The notes beneath the pieces are model-generated. The model was not told the origin of the DNA, did no database searches, and was given only the letters and a program-made list of their open reading frames with translations. A DNA stretch of 64,000 bases from assembly GCA_028277985.1 (NCBI GenBank), contig JANQFG010000090.1, positions 1 to 64,000 on the forward strand. The letters are read 5' to 3'. A program made the translations under genes and the position numbers. Source of the DNA: a bacterium. Lineage in GTDB: Bacteria > Desulfobacterota > DSWW01. This document shows positions 44,189 through 52,738 of the stretch, piece by piece; the stretch's first letter is position 1; the number at the start of each line of letters is the position of its first letter.

Positions 44189-45877
44189 TCAAATGTAGCC
44201 GAGTTGCTTGAGCCTCTCCATGATCGTCGCCTCGTCTTCGGGCGACATCCTGGAAGAGGTCGCGTCTCCGGAGGGCTCATCCGCGTCCGTCCATTTAATG
44301 TTCTCCCGGCTGTCGAAGGGCTCCGTGAGGATCCGGGTGAGGACTTCTCCATCCATATCCCTGGGGATCTTCTCCCCCAGGAGGTGGAGCACGGTCGGAG
44401 CCAAGTCGATGAGGCGGGCGTCTTCCACCGAAATGCCGCTTCGAACATGCTTTCCATGGGCGATCAGGATGCCGTCCATCCTGTGATTCCCGAAGAGGAA
44501 GGCGTTGTCCACGATCCACCTGCGGGTCGTGAACCCCATCAGGGCCGAAGCCATGGTATTGCCTTCCAGGGGGAGGAAGGTGATGTCCGGGGCTTCCTCC
44601 AGGTGGGGCCCGTGATAGATCTCCTCCCGGGTGTAGATTTCCCCTCCGATGGGCCGTCCGGTCGCCGGGTCGCGCATCTCTCTCAGGCAGGAGACGATCT
44701 CCTCACGAATCCGGCCGTATTCTTCCCCTTCCCTGATCCAGCCGTTCTCTTCGCGCCCCTCCACATTGAGGACGATCTGCCCCATGCCCATCTTGCTGTA
44801 GGCCTTGGTCCGGGACCAGTCGACATCATTCAGGGAGAGCAGGGGGTTCAGGCTGTTGTCGCGGACCATGTTGACCGTATCGGCCGGAGAAAGATCCGGC
44901 AGTCGCAGCCCGAACCGCATGAGCTTCAACAGGAGCCGGATGAGAACTTCGTAGGTGAAGCCCATTTTCCACAACCGGTATCGAATCCTCGAGAGCAGGG
45001 ATTTCTTGATGTGGATGAAGCCCTGCTCGAGGAGCCACACGTTCAAATCGATCGTCTTGTGGATAGGGCCGAAGCCATGGTCGGACATGATGAAGAGCGT
45101 ACCGTCCTGATCGAGCCGCGCGCGTACCTTGCCGATCGCCTCGTCCACGGCGGCGAAGTACTCGACGACCCGAGGCCGGTACTTGTCCGCAAAGGATTCG
45201 TCGTAGGTCGGGTGTTCCTCGTCGATCACACTCCAGAGGTCGTGCTGGATCCGATCCGTCCCCCACAGGTGAAACATGGTGAAACTCGGGGACACGCGAT
45301 CCATCAGGTGGTGCAGCACCTCGAATTTGATGCGCAGCTCTTCGTGAAGCTCGTGGAGAAAGCGTTCCGCATTCGCGTCGGACAGATCGGCAGAGAAATA
45401 GGTTCGCATGTACAGGGGATAGGGTCCGAATCGTTGCTCGATTTCTTCGAGCAGGGACGGGGGATAGACAAAATCCCTCTTGCCCTTCGGGGTAAGGAAC
45501 CCGGAGATCAGCACGCCGTTCATCGGGAGCGGCGGATAGGTGGTCGGGACGTTCAGGACGAGGGCCCTCTTGCCGGCGTCGCTGAGCAGATCCCACAAGG
45601 CTCTGCCCGTGCGGGATGCGGCGCTCACCGGGACAATCCGGCCCGTCCCCTTCTCTTTCGCCGTGAAGCCGTAGACCCCGTGCTTTCCCGGATTCTTCCC
45701 GGTCATAAAGGAGGACCAGGCCGTGGCGGTCTCCGGAGGGACGACCGTGGTGAGGGGGCCGCTCGCCCCGCCTTCGATCAATTCTTGCAGATTCGGTAGA
45801 GAGCCTTCCCTTATCCACGGCTCGAGGGTCCGAAAGGATCCCCCGTCAAGACCGATGACCACGACGCTGTTCGACAT
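44189..45877 (-). CDS. Alkaline-phosphatase-superfamily phosphodiesterase, paralogue 1
   Basis: A 562-residue enzyme of the type I phosphodiesterase/nucleotide pyrophosphatase group. The first metal Asp is in VVVIGLDGGSF, the nucleophile lies in the AWSSFMTGKNPGKHGVYGF region, and later metal ligands lie in HLWGTDRIQHDLW and IMSDHGFGPIH. There is no signal peptide, so it is cytoplasmic or peripheral to the membrane. The C-terminus ends in MERLKQLGYI, shared with the two paralogues upstream. The substrate is unknown; a phosphate-linked lipid or sugar of this cluster is a reasonable guess. Confidence 0.8.
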   Translation of the reverse strand: MSNSVVVIGLDGGSFRTLEPWIREGSLPNLQELIEGGASGPLTTVVPPETATAWSSFMTGKNPGKHGVYGFTAKEKGTGRIVPVSAASRTGRALWDLLSDAGKRALVLNVPTTYPPLPMNGVLISGFLTPKGKRDFVYPPSLLEEIEQRFGPYPLYMRTYFSADLSDANAERFLHELHEELRIKFEVLHHLMDRVSPSFTMFHLWGTDRIQHDLWSVIDEEHPTYDESFADKYRPRVVEYFAAVDEAIGKVRARLDQDGTLFIMSDHGFGPIHKTIDLNVWLLEQGFIHIKKSLLSRIRYRLWKMGFTYEVLIRLLLKLMRFGLRLPDLSPADTVNMVRDNSLNPLLSLNDVDWSRTKAYSKMGMGQIVLNVEGREENGWIREGEEYGRIREEIVSCLREMRDPATGRPIGGEIYTREEIYHGPHLEEAPDITFLPLEGNTMASALMGFTTRRWIVDNAFLFGNHRMDGILIAHGKHVRSGISVEDARLIDLAPTVLHLLGEKIPRDMDGEVLTRILTEPFDSRENIKWTDADEPSGDATSSRMSPEDEATIMERLKQLGYI

Positions 45878-45927
45878 AGAAAGAATCCTGCTCGAGTCTA
45901 GAAAGCTTCCCGGCGGGCGACCTGAGC

Positions 45928-46635
45928 CTACCCGCGAGCTGTTTCCCCTTCCCGGGCCGGCCAGGCCGAAGGTTCCTTGTGTTGCCGGGACAGGGCAGCG
46001 AGCAACAACAGGCCCAGGCCCCTGAGAACGGGCAGACACCAGACGTAGGGGTTGTAGATCGTCATCTGCTTGAGCGTCTGGGCCTTCCAGATCACTTCAA
46101 AGCTCAAGGAAACGAGAACAATGGGAGGGATGAACCCAACCACCGTTCCGGCGGCATTTCCCAGGAAACCGATCCGGGTAATACCGACGATGTAGTTCGT
46201 TGCAGTATCGAAAAAGGAAGTGAGCCTCAGACACACTACGAATGGGAAGGCGTTCGAGCCTGCCCACGCGTTGAGTCTCCGGAAGAGCTTGAACTTCTTC
46301 TTCAGGAGATTCTCGGCCGCTTCGCGGGCCACGTGTCTCCCGAGCAGGTAGGCGAAGCAGGCGCCCAGGACGAGCCCTGTGAGCGACAGGATCGGGCCGA
46401 GAGTCATCCCGAAGATGATCGCGCCCAGTCCGACCATGAGGGCCGAGGGCAGATAGACGAGGCCCGTGAGCATGATGATGGCGACAAAGGCGACCGGGGC
46501 AAGCACTCCCGTCCGCTCGATCAGCTCCCTGATCTGATCCGGGGCCACGTAGTGCTCGAACACATGGAACCTGAGCACGGCGATGACGGCGATCAGCAAT
46601 GCGATTTTCACTGCTACCCTGGCGAATGCGGCCAA
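45928..46635 (-). CDS. TVP38/TMEM64-family membrane protein
   Basis: A 235-residue protein with about five membrane segments and the DedA/TVP38 signature (YLPSALMVGLGAIIFGMTLG, then FVVCLRLTSFFDTATNYIVG). Relatives act as lipid scramblases or transporters, including of undecaprenyl phosphate. It is placed between two phosphodiesterase genes (10 and 50 nt away), so I infer a role in moving or handling a lipid intermediate across the membrane. The C-terminal tail is polar and cytoplasmic. Confidence 0.8.
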   Translation of the reverse strand: MAAFARVAVKIALLIAVIAVLRFHVFEHYVAPDQIRELIERTGVLAPVAFVAIIMLTGLVYLPSALMVGLGAIIFGMTLGPILSLTGLVLGACFAYLLGRHVAREAAENLLKKKFKLFRRLNAWAGSNAFPFVVCLRLTSFFDTATNYIVGITRIGFLGNAAGTVVGFIPPIVLVSLSFEVIWKAQTLKQMTIYNPYVWCLPVLRGLGLLLLAALSRQHKEPSAWPAREGETARG

Positions 46636-46645
46636 CGCTCTTTCC

Positions 46646-48352
46646 TCAGTCCAGATAGCCCAGGGTTTTCAGTCTGTCCATGACCTCCCCCTCTTCATTG
46701 CTTCGGTCCCCCTCGGCCGGTGACTGCTTCGTCTGTGTAGAAGCCGAGCCCCGCCGAACCGGATGGGCCTGCAGGAATGCGTCCGTGAACATTCGATCCG
46801 GGATGCGGCCGTCCACGTCTCCCGGGATTTCCAATCCCATCAAGGCCAGAACAGAGGGGAAGACATCCGTGATCCGGGCGCCGTCGAGACGCTGCCCGTG
46901 ATTCAAGCCCCTGCCTCGCCCGATGAGAACACCGCTCATCCTGTGAATGCCTGTCATCCAGCCGGAGGACGCAAAGACTCTGCTCGAGGAGAAACCTGTG
47001 CTCTTCGGCCGGTACTTCCCCTGGGTCGGAATGAAGAGGATGTCGGGCGCCTCCTCCAGGAAATCACCCTCAAAGACCTCTTCCTTCACCATCACGGCCC
47101 CGTCCAGCACTTCCCCTGTATCCGGGTCTTTGAGTACACGGAGCTTCTCCACGATTTCCCGCCTCGTCTCCTCATACCCCGATCCCTCGGAGACACATCC
47201 CTGTGACCATTGCCCGCGCACATGGATCCTTATCTGGCCGAAACCGAAGGGGGAGAACGCCCGGGTGCGGGACCAGTCGATGTCCTGGAAGGACAGGAAG
47301 AGGCGCATCAGGGAGTGAGCCTGCTTCAGGTCGTCCACATTTCCTCCGGACCGTTTCTTCTTGAGACGAAGAAACAGCCCCATGACCAGTCGAAGGAACC
47401 AGTCCCTGTCCATCAGGGCCTGGGGCGTGAGCCCCAGTTTCCAGGCCAGCCGGCGAAGCCGGGTCGAGGGGCGCTCCTTCAGGGCCAGATAGCCTTCCTG
47501 GTAGAGCCATGTGTTGAAGTCGATCGATCGATGGACCGGCCCGAACCCGTGGTCCGACACGATGAACAGGGAGACGTCATCATCGATTCGGTCCAGCAGC
47601 AGGCCCAACTCGGCATCAAAGGCGAGGTAGTATTCGAGAATCCTCTCCAGGTGCTTCCTGGATTCCTCTTCCTCGTATTTCGGGTGCTCCACATCGATCA
47701 TGTGCCACAGCCAGTGACATATCTGATCGTTTCCAAAGAGGTGAAGCATCAGGAAATCGGGTCGTTCCTGCTCGAGCAGATGCCCGGCAACCCGGAACTT
47801 GTAGTGCATTGCGTCCCGGTACTCCTGGACGAACCTGGCGATATCCTCCTCCGCGTTGCCCCCGGCGAAATAGGGGGGTACGGTTTCCGTCGGATAGGTT
47901 CCGAAGCTCTCTTCGATTTCCTCGAGACGCCCCGCGGGGTGGCATGTCCTCCCCTTCGAAGTTGCGAGCAGGAAATCGCTGATGAGGACACCGTTCACGT
48001 CACTGGCGGGATGTGTCATGGGAACGTTCAACACCACCACCCGCTTCCCCTGATCCCCGATCACTTCCCAGAGCGTTTTTCCATGGTACGAGTTTGAGTT
48101 GACGGGATGGAACTCGTAGTCGTTCTTGTCCTGACGGACGAAGTCGAAGACCCCGTGTTTGCCTGGATTCTTGCCGGTGAAAAAGGAAGTCCATGCAGGG
48201 GCGGTGACCGGGGGAACGCAGGATTCGAGATCGCCCCTGACCCCTTCCCGGATCATCCGCTGCAGATGGGGCAATCGACCCTCGTCGAGCCACGGATCGA
48301 GCAACGCGAACGTCGCGCCGTCCAACCCGATGATGATGACCTTGTCTCCCAT
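46646..48352 (-). CDS. Alkaline-phosphatase-superfamily phosphodiesterase, paralogue 2
   Basis: A 568-residue paralogue of the flanking enzymes. From the ATG at 48352 (GAGAAGG upstream) it begins MGDKVIIIGLDGATFALLDP, directly matching the other two; the longer upstream frame is unconserved. Active-site regions are AWTSFFTGKNPGKHGVFDF, HLFGNDQICHWLW and IVSDHGFGPVHRS. The end is MDRLKTLGYLD. Divergence from paralogue 3 is substantial, so the duplications are old. It is cytoplasmic by sequence. Confidence 0.8.
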   Translation of the reverse strand: MGDKVIIIGLDGATFALLDPWLDEGRLPHLQRMIREGVRGDLESCVPPVTAPAWTSFFTGKNPGKHGVFDFVRQDKNDYEFHPVNSNSYHGKTLWEVIGDQGKRVVVLNVPMTHPASDVNGVLISDFLLATSKGRTCHPAGRLEEIEESFGTYPTETVPPYFAGGNAEEDIARFVQEYRDAMHYKFRVAGHLLEQERPDFLMLHLFGNDQICHWLWHMIDVEHPKYEEEESRKHLERILEYYLAFDAELGLLLDRIDDDVSLFIVSDHGFGPVHRSIDFNTWLYQEGYLALKERPSTRLRRLAWKLGLTPQALMDRDWFLRLVMGLFLRLKKKRSGGNVDDLKQAHSLMRLFLSFQDIDWSRTRAFSPFGFGQIRIHVRGQWSQGCVSEGSGYEETRREIVEKLRVLKDPDTGEVLDGAVMVKEEVFEGDFLEEAPDILFIPTQGKYRPKSTGFSSSRVFASSGWMTGIHRMSGVLIGRGRGLNHGQRLDGARITDVFPSVLALMGLEIPGDVDGRIPDRMFTDAFLQAHPVRRGSASTQTKQSPAEGDRSNEEGEVMDRLKTLGYLD

Positions 48353-48383
48353 GTCTGCCTTCTCTATCACTTCCCGGACCGCA

Positions 48384-50099
48384 TCACAGCAGATACCCGA
48401 GATCTTTGAGTCGTTTGACCACGTCCTCCTCCTCATCGCCATCGCCGGGAGCAGCAGGGGAGGCTGCCGTCTCCTCGTCCGGAGAACGAAACTCGACGGG
48501 GTGCTGTTCCAGGAAATCTTTTTCAAAGAGGTCTGTGAGGACGCGGCCGTCCATGTCGGTGGGAACGCTGTTTCCCAGGAGGTGGAGGATCGTGGGGGCG
48601 AGGTCGATCAGCGCGGCCCCCTCGATTTGATCGCCCTGTCTGAACCGTTTCCCCTTGGCGAGAAGGATGCCTTCCATGCGATGGTGGCCGGGCCACGCCG
48701 CGTTTTGAAAGATCCATCGGTTCGAGAAGAATCCTGTCATGCTCCCCGCAAACAGGCCGGATGCGTTCGGCAGGAACAGTACGTCCGGTGCTCGGTCCAG
48801 AAAGGGGCCGTGATAGACTTCCTCCCTCAGATGCACGTCTGCGTCGATCCTTTCTCCCGTATCCGGGTCCTTGAGATCGCGAAGCTTCCCGGTGATTTCT
48901 TCTTTCAGTGCTTGATATTCGCCCCCCGGGTCGACAGAGCCTTCCGGTTCCCGGCCGTGCAGGTTGATGTTGATCGCACCCATTCCGACCGGTGCGTAGG
49001 CTTTCGTCCGGCTCCAGTCCACGTCGTCGAAGGAGAAAAGGAGCTGTCCCCCGTCGCCCCGCTTTGCGAGGAAGAGCATGGATTTGAAGATCGACTCGTC
49101 AGGGATCTTCGCGGCGAGTCCTGCCCCATACTTGAAGAAGCTGCGAAGGGCCAGTCTGACGAAAAATTCCTTGGTCAGGCCGCACCGCCAGAGGGCCGAT
49201 TTGAGGCGTGAACGAAAGTCGGTCCGCGTTCGGATGTAGCCCTGCTCGAGAAGCCAGACGTTCAGATCGATGACCTTGCGAATCGGCCCGAACCCGTGAT
49301 CCGAGATGACGAAGGTTGTCGTATCCCCATCGAACCGGTCGCACAGTCTTCCGATCTCCGCATCCAGCTGCGCAAAATACTCGACCACCTCTTCGGCGCA
49401 ATGCCGCGCCAGCTTCGCGTCTTTTCCCGGATCCTGCGAGTCGAAGAGCCTCCAGAGCTCGTGCTGGACCCGGTCCGTGCCCAGGATATGGAGAATACAG
49501 AAATCGGCTCTGTGACGATCCAGGAGATAGTGGGCCGCATCGAATTTGACCTCTGCTTCGTGCCGCAGCTCGCTCATGAGGCGCCGGGCGTTCGGCACGG
49601 AGAGGCCGGGGGAGAACATGAGCGTCTTCAAATGGAGCGGGTATTTCCCGAACGCTTCCTCCAGCTCGTCGGCCAGCGAGGCGGGATAGGTGAAATCCCG
49701 CTTTCCCGGAGGGGTGAGAAAGTCGCTGATCAGCGCGCCGTTGACTTCCTCCGGCGGATACGTGGTGGGTACGTTCAGGACGAGCACCTTCTTTCCCGCC
49801 TCGCCCAGCAGGTGCCACAGGACCTTTCCGGATCGCGACCGTGAATCGACAAAGGTAGCCCGATCGGTTTCATCGCCCCGGTTGACGAAGTGGAATACGC
49901 CGTGCTTGCCGGGGTTCTTGCCGGTCATGAAGGAAGACCAGGCCGGGGCAGTAATGGGGGGTACCACCGAGGCAAGCTCGCCTCTGACACCCTCGTCTGC
50001 GAGCCGCCTCAGGTTCGGCAGACGGCCGGAAGCTATCCATGGGTCGAGAAGGGCAAAGGTGGCCCCGTCCAGACAAATCACGAGGACCCGATCGCTCAT
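48384..50099 (-). CDS. Alkaline-phosphatase-superfamily phosphodiesterase, paralogue 3
   Basis: A 571-residue enzyme starting MSDRVLVICLDGATFALLDP. It keeps AWSSFMTGKNPGKHGVFHF, HILGTDRVQHELW and VISDHGFGPIRKV, so all metal and nucleophile regions are intact. The C-terminal VKRLKDLGYLL is the shared tail. It lies 21 nt downstream of the GT2 gene, in the same transcription direction, and 31 nt upstream of paralogue 2. The group may act one after another on related phosphodiester or phosphomonoester intermediates. Confidence 0.8.
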   Translation of the reverse strand: MSDRVLVICLDGATFALLDPWIASGRLPNLRRLADEGVRGELASVVPPITAPAWSSFMTGKNPGKHGVFHFVNRGDETDRATFVDSRSRSGKVLWHLLGEAGKKVLVLNVPTTYPPEEVNGALISDFLTPPGKRDFTYPASLADELEEAFGKYPLHLKTLMFSPGLSVPNARRLMSELRHEAEVKFDAAHYLLDRHRADFCILHILGTDRVQHELWRLFDSQDPGKDAKLARHCAEEVVEYFAQLDAEIGRLCDRFDGDTTTFVISDHGFGPIRKVIDLNVWLLEQGYIRTRTDFRSRLKSALWRCGLTKEFFVRLALRSFFKYGAGLAAKIPDESIFKSMLFLAKRGDGGQLLFSFDDVDWSRTKAYAPVGMGAININLHGREPEGSVDPGGEYQALKEEITGKLRDLKDPDTGERIDADVHLREEVYHGPFLDRAPDVLFLPNASGLFAGSMTGFFSNRWIFQNAAWPGHHRMEGILLAKGKRFRQGDQIEGAALIDLAPTILHLLGNSVPTDMDGRVLTDLFEKDFLEQHPVEFRSPDEETAASPAAPGDGDEEEDVVKRLKDLGYLL

Positions 50100-50120
50100 G
50101 CGGTTTCCCTGATGTTCATT

Positions 50121-50885
50121 TCACTTTCTGTCCTCGATGTCGTACCAGAAGGAACAGGCCTTTCGATCCTTCAGCTTCCAGGGAAAGGCCATGAACTTGA
50201 GCCATGTCAGCACGAGGGCCGGGGACTTGAGCTCCTTGAATTTCCTTCCGGACTTGATGACGTACCCATCCCGAATATTTCCGAACTTCTTTCCCTCGCT
50301 CTTGCCCAGTTTCTTCATGTTCCAGACAAAGTAGCCCTCTTCGGCCGCATAGTAGGTCTCGTCAAAGCCGCCGAGCCGGGCAAAGGTTTCCCTCGTCGTG
50401 TAGATCAAGCCCGTGCTGATGCCCACGACTCGCCTTGCCAGGTTGTTGTAGGACTCGAGGGCTACTGCCAGTGGATGTGCGTTGTCCCGAAAGATCTTGG
50501 ACACGCCTCCGCCGATGTACTCCCCCGATGTCATCATTTCGTGGACGATGATCAGGAGGTTGGAGGACATATGGTCATCCGCGTCCAGGAAGGCGATGAT
50601 CTTCCCGGTGGCTGCCCTTCCTCCCGCGTTTCGCGACGCTGCGATCTGGTTCTTCCCCTCGAAGACGACCCTGGCCCCATGGGCGAGCGCGACCTTCTCG
50701 GTGCGATCCGTTGAGTTGTTGTTCACCACGAGGACCTCGACCGGGTAGGGGTACTTCTCCCGGTAGGTGCCGACGGCTTCTTCCACATTCTCGAGCGTGG
50801 CCCCGATGAAATTCTCTTCGTTGTACGCGGGGATGATCACGGAGATCATCGGATCGGACCGTACGGGTTCGCCTGCCGCTGTCAT
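50121..50885 (-). CDS. Family 2 glycosyltransferase
   Basis: A 254-residue GT-A fold enzyme starting at the ATG at 50885, whose ATGA overlaps the stop of the upstream methyltransferase. The donor-binding region is VIIPAYNEENFIGATLENVE and NNNSTDRTEKVA; the DxD-type motif is AFLDADDHMS; the acceptor region includes GGFDETYYAAEEGYFVW. There are no membrane segments. It should transfer a sugar from an NDP-sugar, perhaps the GDP-D-rhamnose made by Gmd/Rmd, onto the lipid product. Confidence 0.85.
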   Translation of the reverse strand: MTAAGEPVRSDPMISVIIPAYNEENFIGATLENVEEAVGTYREKYPYPVEVLVVNNNSTDRTEKVALAHGARVVFEGKNQIAASRNAGGRAATGKIIAFLDADDHMSSNLLIIVHEMMTSGEYIGGGVSKIFRDNAHPLAVALESYNNLARRVVGISTGLIYTTRETFARLGGFDETYYAAEEGYFVWNMKKLGKSEGKKFGNIRDGYVIKSGRKFKELKSPALVLTWLKFMAFPWKLKDRKACSFWYDIEDRK

Positions 50886-51778
50886 GGTTGCATCCTCTTC
50901 GGCTCGTGAGCGGGCATGGAAAAGGAGATGCCCGGTTTCTTCAGGACACAGACGAGGTACTTGAGTCGACCGCTGCTCAGATATCGATAAATCAGGGAAT
51001 CCTTGGCCCCGAGCCATGAAAGGGCGAAGCTCCCGAACCATTTCATTCGGGTTCTCATTCCCTCTTCCATCCGGAGCGTGAACTCGTCTCTTGCCTTCAG
51101 TACGTTTGGCGTGATGTCCTCCTCCATGCAGATGCGGAATCCCGAGCTTTCCATGTCGCTCCGCAGCCGAGAAAGACGTTTGTCGTGTCGAAGGTCGGCA
51201 AAGAGGAACTGCCCGCCCGGCCGAAGGACTCTCCGGACCTCCTCGAGAAACGTCTTCATGCACGGATAGGCATGGGACGACTCGATATTCAGAACGGCAT
51301 CAAACGTTTCGTCTTCAAAGGGCAGGTCCAGAGCATCTGCCGTGCGAAAGGTCAGGCCCTCGAGAGGGTAACGCTCTCTGCAGAGTCGAATGCTCCTCTC
51401 CGACCGGTCGATGCCCTCCATTCGGCTCGGTTTGAAGGAACGCATGACGTAGGCGGTCCCCCCTCCGTGGCCGCAGCCGACCTCCAGAACCTCTCGTCCC
51501 TCCAGGGGGTCGCCGGCGGAGGCCACGCGATGGTACAGCCGAATGTTGTTGCGGCAAGCCTCCTCCTCATCCTCCAGGGCCAACCTTTCCTCTTCCCCGT
51601 CAAGGGGTGCATACCCGTAGTTGATGAACTCGAGCTTGTCCAGCCCCCCCGTGTGAGGGCTGGAAAAGACCCGGTAGACGAGCCTGTGACCCCGGAGACG
51701 GGGGTGACGTTCCGTGATGTAGACCACGCTCCAGAGGAGACCCTTGATGGCACGGCCCGCGGTTGACGGATCCGACAT
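50882..51778 (-). CDS. SAM methyltransferase resembling phenolic-glycolipid O-methyltransferases
   Basis: A 298-residue class I methyltransferase. Motif I is VLEVGCGHGGGTAYVMRSF, preceded by NNIRLYHRVAS and followed by NIESSHAYPCMKTFLEEVRR and VLRPGGQFLFADLR. This combination closely recalls the mycobacterial phthiotriol/phenolphthiotriol methyltransferase family, including the FINYGYA segment before it. It overlaps the GT2 start, so glycosylation and methylation are expressed together. It is the first gene of a long minus-strand run that continues to the KASIII genes. Confidence 0.8.
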   Translation of the reverse strand: MSDPSTAGRAIKGLLWSVVYITERHPRLRGHRLVYRVFSSPHTGGLDKLEFINYGYAPLDGEEERLALEDEEEACRNNIRLYHRVASAGDPLEGREVLEVGCGHGGGTAYVMRSFKPSRMEGIDRSERSIRLCRERYPLEGLTFRTADALDLPFEDETFDAVLNIESSHAYPCMKTFLEEVRRVLRPGGQFLFADLRHDKRLSRLRSDMESSGFRICMEEDITPNVLKARDEFTLRMEEGMRTRMKWFGSFALSWLGAKDSLIYRYLSSGRLKYLVCVLKKPGISFSMPAHEPKRMQP

Positions 51779-51954
51779 GGCCAGAAGCTCCCTGGTTTCT
51801 GTTTATGGACCCTACACTTCAGGGGTCCTACACCGACCAGAAAAAGTATATCCGAGGGCCCCGAGCCGAACAAGACAACCCTGCCCGGTACTCATGACCC
51901 GAAGATTGTGCTATCGTAGCCTGCCGAACCGCTATCTTCATGGAGAATCTGCAC

Positions 51955-52722
51955 ATGTCGGATTGGGAACGCATCGAAAGACTGGGCCCCGGGCGAAGGC
52001 TTATCAATGACTCATTCATGTGCGCTACCTCGACGTTTGCCTCCGGCGTCTTCTGGATCGACATGGAGGAGGCGAGCGCATTGATCCGGAGCATACGTGA
52101 ATCCCAGGGACTCCGCCTGAACTACCTCCACCTGCTCATCCGGGCCTCCGGGCTCGCACTGCGAAAGTACCCGCAGGTCAATGCGCTGATCGACGGTGCC
52201 CGGCGGATCGTCCATCCCGCCACCATCGACATCGGGATCTCGGTCCTCGGCAGCACGAATCTGGCTCCTGTGGTCGTGCTTGCGGACGTGGACAACAAGG
52301 ACCTGCCCACGATCGCCCGGGAGCTCAAAGAGGGTGCGGCAAAGGCCCAGGCCGAGGAGGCGGCGCTTCTGCGTAAGATGAACTGGCTCGGCCGCTTTCT
52401 CCCTTTCGGTTGGCTGAGGCGAATGGCCGTTCGTATGGTCAACCGCTACGCGCGTGTCCGGCGAGGCGTCGTGGGGAACCTCCAGATCACCAGCCTGAAC
52501 GAGGAGATGATCCTCTACAACCGCCTGAACACATCGACCATGATGTCCATGGGCCAGGTTCGGGAGAGGCCGGCGGTCATTGACGGGAAAGTGGTTCCCA
52601 GGAAATCGGCCTACATGTGTCTTGCCGTCGATCACCGTGTCCTGGATGGCGCCACCCCCATGAATTTCGCACACGAAGTCATCCGCCTCCTGGAAAACCC
52701 GCATCTTCTTGCTGAGGGTTGA
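51955..52722 (+). CDS. Lipoyl-free 2-oxoacid dehydrogenase E2-type acyltransferase
   Basis: A 255-residue protein comprising only the E2 catalytic domain, from the ATG at 51955 (GGAGAATCTGCAC upstream). The catalytic His and Asp are in VDHRVLDGATPMNFAHEV. There is no lipoyl or peripheral-subunit-binding domain, so it cannot serve a dehydrogenase complex in the usual way. Chloramphenicol-acetyltransferase-like enzymes of this shape transfer acyl groups to hydroxyls or other acceptors. It is the only plus-strand gene inside the cluster and is convergent with the GT1 gene (16 nt). Confidence 0.8.
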   Translation: MSDWERIERLGPGRRLINDSFMCATSTFASGVFWIDMEEASALIRSIRESQGLRLNYLHLLIRASGLALRKYPQVNALIDGARRIVHPATIDIGISVLGSTNLAPVVVLADVDNKDLPTIARELKEGAAKAQAEEAALLRKMNWLGRFLPFGWLRRMAVRMVNRYARVRRGVVGNLQITSLNEEMILYNRLNTSTMMSMGQVRERPAVIDGKVVPRKSAYMCLAVDHRVLDGATPMNFAHEVIRLLENPHLLAEG

Positions 52723-52738
52723 CCGGGGGCAGGCTCGT

